A stretch of 51,651 nt of DNA from Micrococcales bacterium (GTDB taxonomy: Bacteria; Actinomycetota; Actinomycetes; Actinomycetales; Dermatophilaceae): assembly GCA_021287075.1 (NCBI GenBank), contig JAJTBD010000025.1, positions 1 to 51,651 on the forward strand. Reading direction: 5' to 3'. The stretch's first letter is position 1; each line of letters begins with the position of its first letter. Shown in pieces: positions 35,897 through 44,364 of the stretch. Position numbers and translations under genes: made by a program. Under the pieces are notes generated by a model, which worked only from the letters and a program-made list of their open reading frames with translations, was not told the origin of the DNA and made no database searches.

Positions 35897-37078
35897 ATGA
35901 GGGGAGCGCGTCTGCCACGGACCAATCGCTCGGCAGTTGTCCCGACGACGGACTCGTCCACTGTGCCGTCAACGCTGGCAAGGGTTTTCGGGTTCTGGGT
36001 GGTCACCCGGCTGGTCCTCATGGCGGTCATCGTGGTGACGGCGTGGGTGCGTGACATCGACGTCGTGGCGAGACATCGCGATCTTGCGTCCTGGCTCGTG
36101 ATGCGCTTTGCCTACTGGGACTCCACGCTCTACGGGGCGGTCGCAGATCGTGGCTACCCGGCACCGGGGGAGACCTGTTGCTATCAGGCGTTCTTTCCCG
36201 GGTTCCCCCTGGCCATGCGGTGGGGCAGCCAGCTGTTCGGTGGGGACTACTTCTGGGCCGGTTGGGTGATCGTCCAGGCCAGTGGTGCAGTGGCGGCACT
36301 TCTGTTGTGGCAGTTGGTCTGGCAAGAGACCGGTAGCCGACGAGCAGCCTGGTTCGCCGTGGTTGCCCTGGCGGTCTTCCCCACCACCGTCTTCATGTCG
36401 GTCGTCTACACCGAGGCGCCCTTCCTCGCGTTGTCACTGGGTGCCTGGATAGCCGCCCGCAATCAGCGATGGTGGGTGGCATCGGCGTGTGGCTTGCTGG
36501 CGTCGACCCTGCGCCTCAATGCCGCGTTTCTGACATGCGCGCTGCTGATGATGTTGCTGTCCTTCGGCCGCGCCCGTCCCCGATCTGTCCTGCCCGCACT
36601 CGCCGCCGGTCCGGCGTTCATCGCCGGCTACTTCGGTTGGCTGTGGAGTCGGTCAGGCCACTGGGACGCGTGGTCCAGGGCGCAGGACGAAGGCTGGGGG
36701 CGAGCAGCGTCCTGGCCGTGGGTGGGGATGTCGAACTGGGTGTCTCAGATGGGGGGGGCGAACTCCGGACATCTACTCGTCTCTCGCGTTGTGGAGTTGG
36801 CGGCCACGATTGCGTTCGTGGTGATCACGGTGGTGTTGCTCCGCCGGCGACGATGGGCGGAGTCGGTTCTCGTCGGCTTGAACACCGTCAGCCTCGTGTG
36901 CACGACCACCTTTATGGGCAACGCCCGATTCCTCCTCGTGTGCTTCCCGCTCTACGTCTTGCTCGGCCTGCGGATGAAGGCAACACCTCGATGGGGTGTC
37001 GTCGCCTTCTTCGCGGCCAGTTCAATGCTCGCGCTGTTCAACGCATGGGCGTGGGCCATGCACTACTGGGTGGCATGA
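35897..37078 (+). CDS. PIG-V-like integral membrane mannosyltransferase
   Basis: A 393-residue polytopic protein with about nine membrane segments. The N-terminal segment (FGFWVVTRLVLMAVIVV) is followed by a loop with RFAYWDSTLYGAVADRGY, which carries the acidic FxxWDxxxY motif of PIG-V/GT-C mannosyltransferases (Asp as likely catalytic residue). ECF-type loop residues CCYQAFFPGFPLAMR follow. It ends AWAWAMHYWVA. Base use differs from its neighbours: G+C and third-position bias are visibly lower, and it has no copy of the dispersed word, so it may be acquired. GTGGAGG precedes the ATG. It may mannosylate a lipid or glycan, perhaps in concert with the GT-B gene upstream. Confidence 0.8.
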   Translation: MRGARLPRTNRSAVVPTTDSSTVPSTLARVFGFWVVTRLVLMAVIVVTAWVRDIDVVARHRDLASWLVMRFAYWDSTLYGAVADRGYPAPGETCCYQAFFPGFPLAMRWGSQLFGGDYFWAGWVIVQASGAVAALLLWQLVWQETGSRRAAWFAVVALAVFPTTVFMSVVYTEAPFLALSLGAWIAARNQRWWVASACGLLASTLRLNAAFLTCALLMMLLSFGRARPRSVLPALAAGPAFIAGYFGWLWSRSGHWDAWSRAQDEGWGRAASWPWVGMSNWVSQMGGANSGHLLVSRVVELAATIAFVVITVVLLRRRRWAESVLVGLNTVSLVCTTTFMGNARFLLVCFPLYVLLGLRMKATPRWGVVAFFAASSMLALFNAWAWAMHYWVA

Positions 37079-37127
37079 CGTATTCCGCGGCCGCGCGCCG
37101 TACGCGGCGGCATACCGCAGTGCCGCG

Positions 37128-37133
37128 TAGCCT
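37128..37133 (+). promoter_or_regulatory. -10 element of likely leaderless promoter (DinG-like helicase)
   Basis: TAGCCT lies exactly 6 nt before the GTG at 37140; the GCGGCATAC word (37107-37115) lies just upstream. Confidence 0.5.
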
Positions 37134-37139
37134 TGTGCG

Positions 37140-39452
37140 GTGCCGAGCCTCGACGATCTGCTGACCGCCGCCGTCATCGGTGTCGGCGGGTCCACCCGCC
37201 CCGGGCAGGTGGACATGGCGCACGCCGTCTCGGACGCGGTCGACAAGCAGGAGCACCTGCTCGTGCAGGCCGGCACCGGCACCGGCAAGTCGCTGGCCTA
37301 TCTCGTGCCGGCCATCCAACACGCCATGGCCACCGGCCGGCCGGCGATCGTCGCGACCGCCACCCTGGCGCTGCAGGCCCAGATCATCGACCGCGACATG
37401 CCCCGGCTGGCCGCCGCGCTGGAGCCGGTCCTGGGGCGCCGCCCGACCTATGCGCTCGTCAAGGGCCGGCGCAACTACCTGTGCGCCCACAAGCTCGAGG
37501 GCGGCTTCCCCGACGACGACGAGGGGAGCCTGCTCAGCGTCGGCCAGGTCGACCAGCAGGCCTCCCGGCTCGGCGCCGAGGTGGTGCGGCTGCGCGAGTG
37601 GGCCGAGGAGACCGAGTCCGGTGACCGCGACGAGCTGGTGCCCGGCGTCAGCGAGCGGGCCTGGCGGCAGGTGTCGGTGAGCGCACGCGAGTGCCTCGGC
37701 GGCAAATGCCCGATGGTGGCCGAGTGCTTCGTCGAGCGCTCCCGCGAGGCCGCCCGCGATGTCGACATCATCGTCACCAACCACTCCTTCATGGCGATCG
37801 ACGCCTTCGAGGGCCGGCAGATGCTGCCCGAGCACGACGTGCTCATCGTCGACGAGGCCCACGAGCTCGTCGACCGGGTCACCTCCACGGTCACCGACGA
37901 GCTGACCGGGCCGCTGGCCCAGGCGGCGGCCAAGCGGGCCGCCCGGCTCGCCGAGTCGACCGACGCGCTCGACGACGCGGGCGTCTTCCTCGGCGATGTC
38001 GCCGCCCAGCTGCCCGAGGGCCGGCTGCTCGGCATCCCCGACTCCCTGGCGCTCGCGCTCGCCCGCATCCGCGACACGGCGCGACGGGTGGCCACCGAGC
38101 TCAAGCCCGACAAGGACGCCGAGGTCGACGGCACGCGCCAGGTCGCCCGCAGCGCCGTCGACGAGGTCCTCGACACCGCCGAGCGCATCCTCGAGGAGCG
38201 CGAGCTCGACGTGGTCTGGGTCAGTCAGGACCCGCGGCGGGGGCCGGTCCTGCGCGTGGCCCCCATGTCGGTAGCGATGCTGTTGCGCGACAAGGTCTTT
38301 GGCGAGCGCACGGTCGTGATGACCTCGGCCACGCTCGAGCTCGGCGGCACCTTCAACGCCGTCGCCGGCACCCTCGGCCTGCGCGGCGAGGGCTCCCCGG
38401 CCTGGCGCGGCCTCGACGTGGGCAGCCCGTTCGACTATCCCAAGCAGGCGGTCGCCTACGTGGCCAGGCATCTGCCCTCACCCGGCCGCGACGGCATCAG
38501 CGAGCAGACCCTCGACGAGATCGAGGCGCTCGTCCGGGCGAGTGGTGGCCGGGCCCTCGGTCTCTTCTCCTCCATGCGTGCGGCACGCGATGCGACCGAG
38601 GCCATGCGCGAGCGCTTCGCCGAGGACGAGGGCGAGATCGCCTTCCTCTGCCAGGGCGAGGACCAGATCAGCACGCTCGTGCGCCAGTTCGCCCGCGACC
38701 CGCGCACCTGCCTCTTTGGCACGCTCACCCTCTGGCAGGGCGTCGACGTGCCCGGCTCGGCGTGCCAGCTGGTCATCATCGACCGCATCCCCTTCCCGCG
38801 GCCCGACGACCCGCTCTCGTCCGCGCGCACCCAGGCCATCGCACGCATGGGCGGCAACGGCTTCATGGCCGTCTCGGCCACCCACGCCGCCCTGCGACTG
38901 GCCCAGGGGGCCGGGCGGCTGATCCGACGCGGCGATGACAAGGGCGTGGTCGCCTTCCTCGACTCGCGGATGATGACGGCGCGGTATGCCGGCTTCCTCC
39001 AGGCCTCGCTGCCCCCCTTCTGGCCCACGGTCGACCGCGAGCTCGTGCTGGGCGCCCTGCGGCGCCTCGACGAGCACGCGCCGCCACCGCTGGAGGTGGC
39101 CGAGCCCGCGCTGCGTGGCACCACCGGCGCCCTCAAGGGCACCCGCATGGGCTCGTCCCGATCCGCCTCGCGCACAACTGGATCGGGCACCGGAGGCGAG
39201 ACTCGCGGCATACCCGCTGACGACCGGCCGGTCGCCGCGGACCCGCCACCGGCAGAGTCCTCGCGCACGGCGGTGACGGGCGGGCACGCGTGGACCGCGG
39301 AGGCCGACGAGGAGCTGCGCGACGGTGTCGACCTGGGGCTCAGCCTCGAGGAGCTCGCCGAGAGCCTCGAGCTGCCCGAGGAGACCGTGGCTGCCCGTCT
39401 GGCCGGCCTCGGTCTGGACGCCAGCGGTGCCACCGCCATGCGCTTCGACTAG
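37140..39452 (+). CDS. DinG/XPD-type Fe-S DNA helicase
   Basis: A 770-residue superfamily 2 helicase of the DinG/Rad3 type, moving 5' to 3' on DNA and removing R-loops or blocking structures. Walker A GTGTGKS is at residues 45-51. The four Fe-S cysteines are C115, C185, C190 and C196. DEAH is at 238-241 and the SAT motif in VVMTSATLEL. Motif VI is near QGAGRLIRRGDDKG. After about residue 665 there is a low-complexity linker and a C-terminal helical domain (WTAEADEELRDGVDLGLSLEELAE), resembling a helix-turn-helix, not present in E. coli DinG. The GTG start fits the TAGCCT box. Confidence 0.92.
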   Translation: MPSLDDLLTAAVIGVGGSTRPGQVDMAHAVSDAVDKQEHLLVQAGTGTGKSLAYLVPAIQHAMATGRPAIVATATLALQAQIIDRDMPRLAAALEPVLGRRPTYALVKGRRNYLCAHKLEGGFPDDDEGSLLSVGQVDQQASRLGAEVVRLREWAEETESGDRDELVPGVSERAWRQVSVSARECLGGKCPMVAECFVERSREAARDVDIIVTNHSFMAIDAFEGRQMLPEHDVLIVDEAHELVDRVTSTVTDELTGPLAQAAAKRAARLAESTDALDDAGVFLGDVAAQLPEGRLLGIPDSLALALARIRDTARRVATELKPDKDAEVDGTRQVARSAVDEVLDTAERILEERELDVVWVSQDPRRGPVLRVAPMSVAMLLRDKVFGERTVVMTSATLELGGTFNAVAGTLGLRGEGSPAWRGLDVGSPFDYPKQAVAYVARHLPSPGRDGISEQTLDEIEALVRASGGRALGLFSSMRAARDATEAMRERFAEDEGEIAFLCQGEDQISTLVRQFARDPRTCLFGTLTLWQGVDVPGSACQLVIIDRIPFPRPDDPLSSARTQAIARMGGNGFMAVSATHAALRLAQGAGRLIRRGDDKGVVAFLDSRMMTARYAGFLQASLPPFWPTVDRELVLGALRRLDEHAPPPLEVAEPALRGTTGALKGTRMGSSRSASRTTGSGTGGETRGIPADDRPVAADPPPAESSRTAVTGGHAWTAEADEELRDGVDLGLSLEELAESLELPEETVAARLAGLGLDASGATAMRFD

Positions 39453-39607
39453 CCGGCAAGGTCGACTATCACCATCGCGTGTCTGCGGTCTGCCTGAGCA
39501 CGCGAGCGTGGCGGTCTGGCCGGCGCTGGTCGTCGATCTTGCCGGGGCCGGCCGGTTGCCGCACCAGACCTGCGCGCGCTGTCGGCGGCACATGGCAGGC
39601 TGTGCCC
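39453..39607. other. Gap between DinG-like helicase and holA
   Basis: 155 bp with no gene recognised. Many actinobacteria have comEA-comEC directly upstream of holA, and lexA commonly lies near the DinG-type helicase; both are absent, which makes this a possible rearrangement point. CAGGCT (39596-39601) lies 6 nt before the holA GTG. Confidence 0.55.
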
Positions 39608-40588
39608 GTGAGCTCGCCCCAGACCGCCGTCCCGCCGCTCGTCCTGGTGACCGGGCCCGAGGGCCTGCTCGCCGAGCGCGCGGTCGCGGCCACCCTGCGG
39701 GAGCTGCGCGAGCTGACCCCCGACGTGGAGGTCATCCGCCTGACCGCCGATGGCTATGAGCCCGGCGCGGTCGGCATGCACGCCGCGCCCAGCCTCTTCG
39801 GCGGCGACAAGGCCATCGTCGTGCAGGGGCTGGAGGAGGCGGGCGACGAGCTCCAGGCCGACCTGCTGGCCTATGTCGCGGCGCCCGAGCCGAGCGTCAC
39901 CCTCCTCGTCACCCACGCCTCCGGCAATCGCGGCAAGCGCGTGCTCGACGCGATGCGCAAGGCCAAGGCGCGCGTGCTCGACGCGCCGGCGGTCAAGACC
40001 GACCGCGACAAGAGCGACTTCGCGACCAACGAGTTCCGCGTCGCCCGGCGCAAGGCCACCCCCGATGCCGTGCGGGCGCTCGTCGAGGCCGTCGGCCAGG
40101 ACCTGCGCGAGCTCGCGTCGGCCTGCCAGCAGCTGATCGCCGACACCGAGGGCGTCATCGACGAGACCGTGGTGCTGAAGTACCACGGCGGCAAGGTCGA
40201 GGCGACGGGGTTCCGCGTCGCCGACGCCGCGGTGGCCGGCAACGCGGGGGAGTCGCTGCGTCTGCTGCGTCACGCCATCGCCGTCGGCGTCGACCCCGTG
40301 CCGATCGTCGCCGTCCTCGCCTCCCAGCTGCGCCAGCTCGTCCGGGTCGGTGCCGCGGGGCGCGGCCGCTCGGCCGACCTGGCCCGCGACCTCGGCATGG
40401 CCCCCTGGCAGGTCGACAAGGCCCGCCGCTCCCTCGGCGGGTGGGATGGTGAGGCGCTGGCCCGCTCGATCCAGGCCGTCGCCGCCGCCGACCAGGAGGT
40501 CAAGGGCGGCGGGCGCGACCCCGTCTTCGCCGTCGAGCGGGCGATCCTGACGATCTGCCGCGAGCGCTCCGGCGGCGGCCGGGGCTGA
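39608..40588 (+). CDS. holA: DNA polymerase III, delta subunit
   Basis: A 326-residue clamp-loader delta subunit: it opens the beta clamp. The N-terminal domain begins VLVTGPEGLLAERAVAATLREL and has the segment MHAAPSLFGGDKAIVVQGLEEA. The central DVRRFATNEFRVARRK-like region reads here as DKSDFATNEFRVARRKATP. The collar domain (about 230-326) contains LRLLRHAIAVGVDPVPIVAVLASQLRQL and MAPWQVDKARRSLGGWDGEALA. The GTG start is supported by homologue length and CAGGCT 6 nt upstream. rpsT follows, as is usual in actinobacteria. Confidence 0.95.
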   Translation: MSSPQTAVPPLVLVTGPEGLLAERAVAATLRELRELTPDVEVIRLTADGYEPGAVGMHAAPSLFGGDKAIVVQGLEEAGDELQADLLAYVAAPEPSVTLLVTHASGNRGKRVLDAMRKAKARVLDAPAVKTDRDKSDFATNEFRVARRKATPDAVRALVEAVGQDLRELASACQQLIADTEGVIDETVVLKYHGGKVEATGFRVADAAVAGNAGESLRLLRHAIAVGVDPVPIVAVLASQLRQLVRVGAAGRGRSADLARDLGMAPWQVDKARRSLGGWDGEALARSIQAVAAADQEVKGGGRDPVFAVERAILTICRERSGGGRG

Positions 40589-40613
40589 CCGCTCCGCGGC
40601 ATACCACTCGCTT

Positions 40614-40643
40614 TTGGCCGTTGAGCAGGAGCGCTGCTAGATT
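40614..40643 (+). promoter_or_regulatory. rpsT promoter
   Basis: TTGGCC (40614-40619) and TAGATT (40638-40643) with an 18-nt spacer form a sigma-70-type promoter in an AT-richer stretch. The transcript would have a leader of about 135 nt before rpsT. Confidence 0.6.
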
Positions 40644-40651
40644 TGTTCTTC

Positions 40652-40680
40652 GCGTGCGCGCCTAGGTCGTGCGCGCATGC
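40652..40680 (+). promoter_or_regulatory. Stem-loop at the start of the rpsT leader
   Basis: GCGTGCGCGC (40652-40661) pairs with GCGCGCATGC (40671-40680), with one G-U pair, around a 9-nt loop, just downstream of the expected transcription start. It may be part of a regulatory leader; S20 is self-regulated in other bacteria, but by a different mechanism. Confidence 0.45.
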
Positions 40681-40784
40681 AGCACGACCCAGCGGTCCTC
40701 AAGCAAGGGTGCCCCACGCCCGGTCCCGAGGACTGTCTGCCGCCCTCTAACGGCAACCAACCGACCCACCAGAAAGATCTACCT

Positions 40785-41045
40785 GTGGCAAACATCAAGT
40801 CCCAGCTCAAGCGCATCAAGACCAACAAGACCGCGACCGAGCGCAACAAGGCCGTCAAGTCCGAGGTCCGCACCTGGGTCCGCAAGTTCCGCGAGGCCGC
40901 CGAGTCGGGCAACGCCGACCAGGCGCGCGAGGCCCTCAAGGTCGCGTCGACCAAGCTCGACAAGGCCGTGAGCAAGGGTGTCATCCACAAGAACCAGGCC
41001 GCCAACAAGAAGTCGGCGATGGCCAAGAAGGCCGCCCAGCTCTGA
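40785..41045 (+). CDS. rpsT: Small subunit ribosomal protein bS20
   Basis: An 86-residue bS20, a long helical bundle that binds 16S rRNA. It has the classic opening [20 protein letters not shown] and the closing [16 protein letters not shown]. The start is a GTG; the upstream in-frame ATG at 40677 is in the leader and is rejected. Codon use is strongly biased, as expected for a highly expressed gene. It ends in front of a strong terminator, convergent with the PemK-family gene. Confidence 0.98.
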   Translation: MANIKSQLKRIKTNKTATERNKAVKSEVRTWVRKFREAAESGNADQAREALKVASTKLDKAVSKGVIHKNQAANKKSAMAKKAAQL

Positions 41046-41060
41046 GCTGAGCGCCCACGC

Positions 41061-41100
41061 AAGAGGGCCGGTCACCCCATCGGGGGCGACCGGCCCTCTT
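41061..41100. terminator. Bidirectional terminator between rpsT and PemK-family gene
   Basis: AAGAGGGCCGGTC (41061-41073) pairs perfectly with GACCGGCCCTCTT (41088-41100), and the loop contains a further CCCC/GGGG stem. The minus-strand reading ends in a short T-rich side. It separates convergent genes. Confidence 0.85.
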
Positions 41101-41123
41101 GCATGCCCGGCGGGTTGCCCGCG

Positions 41124-41807
41124 TCAGGCCATGCTGGCCCGCACCGCGTCGGCGACCTCGTCGAAGGTCGCGCGGTCCATCACGGCGCCCTCGCGGCGCA
41201 TCGCCTCGGGCCGCACCCGGATGATCCGGTTGACCCGGATCTCGCTGTCCCGCCCATGCCTGTCCCAGCCGCCGTGGCCGACGTCGAGCCACAGCCGCCC
41301 GGCCTCCCGCTCCTGCTGGGCGTCGCGCTGGTGGTCCTTGCTGGTCAGCTGGAGGGCGAGCAGCCAGCCGCCCTCGTCGCGACCGATGATCAGCACGGGG
41401 CGGTCCTTGCCCTTCTTGTGCTCCTCCTCATAGGGCACCCAGGTCCAGACGACCTCGCCCGGGTCCGGCCGGCCGTCGGGGTTGGGGGAGTAGGTCATCT
41501 CGGGCACGCCCTCGAAGTCACCCGGGTATGCCGCGCTGGTCGCCTGCTCGGTGGGCGTGCGAGGCTGGCCGCTCGCGGAGTCGCGGCGGGCACCTCGGCC
41601 GGGGGTGGCCCGCACCCGGGTGCGCTCGTTGCGGCCGTGGGTCCGCCTGGACCCCGGCGGCGCGGTGGCCGCACCAGGTCCCTCGCCGCGCTGGGTGTCG
41701 CCCGACGCTGTGGGCGCCCCCTGCCGCGCGCGGAGGAAGCTGCGTGCTCCCTCGACGGCGCCCCGTCCGACGATCCTCGCCAGCTGCTGCCTCCATGACC
41801 CGGCCAT
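41124..41807 (-). CDS. PemK/MazF-like family protein without antitoxin
   Basis: A 227-residue protein with a C-terminal PemK/MazF-like fold (about 115-227): DPGEVVWTWVPYEEEHKKGKDRPVLIIGRDEGGWLL, LQLTSKDHQ and DSEIRVNRIIRVRPEAM. The first 95 residues are basic and low complexity (RTRVRATPGRGARRDS). MazF toxins are RNA-cleaving, yet no antitoxin gene is adjacent, and this gene is often conserved between rpsT and lepA in actinobacteria. It may be a ribosome- or RNA-linked housekeeping protein rather than a toxin. It contains one GTATGCCGC word (41526). Confidence 0.8.
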   Translation of the reverse strand: MAGSWRQQLARIVGRGAVEGARSFLRARQGAPTASGDTQRGEGPGAATAPPGSRRTHGRNERTRVRATPGRGARRDSASGQPRTPTEQATSAAYPGDFEGVPEMTYSPNPDGRPDPGEVVWTWVPYEEEHKKGKDRPVLIIGRDEGGWLLALQLTSKDHQRDAQQEREAGRLWLDVGHGGWDRHGRDSEIRVNRIIRVRPEAMRREGAVMDRATFDEVADAVRASMA

Positions 41808-41910
41808 GCCCCCAACCTACCGGCGGGTGGGGTGGCTAGCACGGGTCGCCGGACGTGGGACACTGTCCTGATCCCATTCCCTGTCCACCGACCCGAGGTC
41901 ATCCGCCACC

Positions 41911-43764
41911 GTGTCACCCATGGCCACGTCCGCGCTTCAGCCCCATGCCACGCCGCCGGAGCTGATCCGCAACTTCTGCATCATCGCGCACATCGACCAC
42001 GGCAAGTCGACCCTGGCCGACCGGATGCTCCAGATCACGGGCGTCGTCGAGGAGCGGGCGATGCGCGCGCAGTACCTCGACCGGATGGACATCGAGCGCG
42101 AGCGGGGCATCACGATCAAGTCCCAGGCCGTGCGCATGCCGTGGGAGGCCGACGGGCAGACCTACTGCCTCAACATGATCGACACCCCGGGCCACGTCGA
42201 CTTCACCTATGAGGTCTCCCGCTCGCTGGCGGCCTGCGAGGGCGCGGTCCTGCTCGTCGACGCCGCCCAGGGCATCGAGGCCCAGACCCTGGCCAATCTC
42301 TATCTCGCGATGGAGAACGACCTGACGATCATCCCGGTCCTCAACAAGATCGACCTGCCGGCCGCGCAGCCGGAGAAGTATGCCGCGGAGCTGGCCGGCC
42401 TCATCGGCTGTGACCCCTCCGAGGTGCTGCGGGTGTCCGGCAAGACCGGTGTCGGTGTCGACGAGCTGCTCGACGAGATCGTCGCCCAGCTCCCGCCGCC
42501 CGTCGGCGATGCCGACGCTCCCGCCCGGGCGATGATCTTCGACTCGGTCTATGACAACTACCGCGGCGTGGTGACCTATGTGCGGGTCGTCGACGGCAAC
42601 CTCAACCCGCGCGAGCGCATCGTGATGATGTCGACCAAGGCCCAGCACGACCTGCTCGAGATCGGCGTGATCTCGCCCGAGATGATGCCGAGCAAGGGCC
42701 TGGGCGTCGGCGAGGTCGGCTATCTGATCACCGGCGTGAAGGACGTGCGCCAGTCCAAGGTCGGCGACACCGTCACCAACTCCGCCAAGCCGGCCGCGAG
42801 CCCGATCGGCGGATACCGCGACCCGATGCCGATGGTCTTCTCGGGCCTCTATCCGATCGACGGGTCGGACTACCCCGACCTGCGCGACGCGCTCGACAAG
42901 CTCAAGCTCAACGACGCTGCGCTGGTCTATGAGCCCGAGACCTCCGCGGCGCTCGGCTTCGGCTTCCGCTGCGGCTTCCTCGGCATGCTCCACCTCGAGA
43001 TCGTCCGCGAGCGCCTCGAGCGCGAGTTCGACCTCGACCTGATCTCCACCCTGCCCAACGTCGTCTATGAGGTGACGATGGAGGACGGCAAGGAGATCGA
43101 GGTGACCAACCCCAGCGAGTTCCCCTATGGCAAGGTCTCCGACGTCCGTGAGCCCGTCGTGCGCGCGACGATCCTGGCGCCGAGCGAGTTCATCGGCGCG
43201 ATCATGGAGCTGTGCCAGCAGCGCCGTGGCTCGCTGCTCGGCATGGACTACCTCTCGGAGGAGCGCGTCGAGATGCGCTACACCCTCCCGCTGGCCGAGA
43301 TCGTCTTCGACTTCTTCGACCAGCTGAAGTCCAAGACCCGTGGCTACGCCTCGCTCGACTACCAGGAGGCCGGCGACCAGTCGGCCGACCTGGTCAAGGT
43401 CGACATCCTGCTCCAGGGCGAGACCGTCGACGCCTTCTCCGCGATCGTCCACAAGGACAAGGCCTATGCCTATGGCGTGCAGATGGCGGCCAAGCTCAAG
43501 GAGCTCATCCCGCGGCAGCAGTTCGAGGTGCCGATCCAGGCCGCCATCGGCAGCCGGATCATCGCCCGCGAGAACATCCGCGCCATCCGCAAGGACGTCC
43601 TGGCCAAGTGCTATGGCGGCGACATCTCCCGCAAGCGCAAGCTCCTCGAGAAGCAGAAGGAGGGCAAGAAGCGCATGAAGAACATCGGCACCGTCGAGGT
43701 CCCGCAGGAGGCCTTCATCGCCGCGCTCTCCAACGACTCCTCGGGCGAGAAGGCCAAGAAGTAG
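41911..43764 (+). CDS. lepA: Elongation factor 4 (LepA)
   Basis: A 617-residue translational GTPase, EF4, acting in ribosome biogenesis or elongation. The G domain begins with AHIDHGKS at residues 26-33, followed by the switch region [16 protein letters not shown] and NKIDLP. The LepA-specific C-terminal domain is complete ([18 protein letters not shown]). GTG 41911 is taken as start, but ATG 41920 (MATSALQP) is close and also possible. It is the largest gene of the holA-rpsT-lepA-hemW cluster. Confidence 0.96.
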   Translation: MSPMATSALQPHATPPELIRNFCIIAHIDHGKSTLADRMLQITGVVEERAMRAQYLDRMDIERERGITIKSQAVRMPWEADGQTYCLNMIDTPGHVDFTYEVSRSLAACEGAVLLVDAAQGIEAQTLANLYLAMENDLTIIPVLNKIDLPAAQPEKYAAELAGLIGCDPSEVLRVSGKTGVGVDELLDEIVAQLPPPVGDADAPARAMIFDSVYDNYRGVVTYVRVVDGNLNPRERIVMMSTKAQHDLLEIGVISPEMMPSKGLGVGEVGYLITGVKDVRQSKVGDTVTNSAKPAASPIGGYRDPMPMVFSGLYPIDGSDYPDLRDALDKLKLNDAALVYEPETSAALGFGFRCGFLGMLHLEIVRERLEREFDLDLISTLPNVVYEVTMEDGKEIEVTNPSEFPYGKVSDVREPVVRATILAPSEFIGAIMELCQQRRGSLLGMDYLSEERVEMRYTLPLAEIVFDFFDQLKSKTRGYASLDYQEAGDQSADLVKVDILLQGETVDAFSAIVHKDKAYAYGVQMAAKLKELIPRQQFEVPIQAAIGSRIIARENIRAIRKDVLAKCYGGDISRKRKLLEKQKEGKKRMKNIGTVEVPQEAFIAALSNDSSGEKAKK

Positions 43765-43838
43765 CCGCGCCAGACGCCTGTCGCGGGCTGGCCGCGTGCC
43801 TCCCGCCGGGCTTCTGGCCGCCCGATGTTACTGACGCG

Positions 43839-43844
43839 TAGCAT
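43839..43844 (+). promoter_or_regulatory. -10 element of likely leaderless promoter (DUF4442 gene)
   Basis: TAGCAT lies exactly 6 nt before the ATG at 43851. Confidence 0.55.
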
Positions 43845-43850
43845 TCGGGC

Positions 43851-44312
43851 ATGACCAAGACCTACGCGCTCTACCAGCGGCTGCGCTCCAAGCCCGGCGG
43901 GCTGGCGGCGTTCTCGCTGTTCTACTCCCAGGCGGCGCCCTACTTCGCGACGATCCGCCCCAAGGTGCGCGAGGTGCGCCCCAACCATGCCGAGCTGGTC
44001 ATCACCAAGCGACGCGGGGTGCACAACCACATCGGCACCGTCCACGCGATCGCGCTGTGCAACGGTCTCGAGGCCGTCATGGGCCTGTGTGCCGAGGCGA
44101 GCGTGCCCGACGACAAGCGCTGGATCCCCAAGGGCATGGAGGTGCGCTACACCGCCAAGGCCGACAGCGACATCCTCTGCATCGCCGAGACCGACCCCGA
44201 GCAGTGGGCCGGCGAGGGCGACCTGTCCGTGCGGGTGCGCGGCCTGCGCACCGACGGCACGGTGGTCATCGAGGGCACCATCAACCTCTGGGTGACCCCC
44301 AAAAAGAGCTGA
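43851..44312 (+). CDS. DUF4442 hotdog-fold protein (thioesterase-like)
   Basis: A 153-residue single hotdog-fold protein of the DUF4442 group, related to acyl-CoA thioesterases. The conserved segment is RRGVHNHIGTVHAIALCNGLEAVMG (about residues 55-79), with the long hotdog helix and the N/H pair where the active-site Asn or Asp of thioesterases lies. The last strand ends VVIEGTINLWVTPKKS. The substrate is unknown. A perfect hairpin built from the dispersed word follows the stop. Confidence 0.85.
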   Translation: MTKTYALYQRLRSKPGGLAAFSLFYSQAAPYFATIRPKVREVRPNHAELVITKRRGVHNHIGTVHAIALCNGLEAVMGLCAEASVPDDKRWIPKGMEVRYTAKADSDILCIAETDPEQWAGEGDLSVRVRGLRTDGTVVIEGTINLWVTPKKS

Positions 44313-44314
44313 GC

Positions 44315-44343
44315 GTATGCCGCGGGCGCGCCCCGCGGCATAC
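44315..44343. terminator. Inverted pair of the dispersed word between convergent genes
   Basis: GTATGCCGCGGG (44315-44326) and CCCGCGGCATAC (44332-44343) form a perfect 12-bp stem with a 5-nt loop, directly after the DUF4442 stop and before the convergent phosphatase stop. No T-tract, but position and strength suit a terminator. This arrangement is like paired uptake sequences of Neisseria. Confidence 0.75.
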
Positions 44344-44364
44344 CCCGCCTCGGTCGTCGATCGC

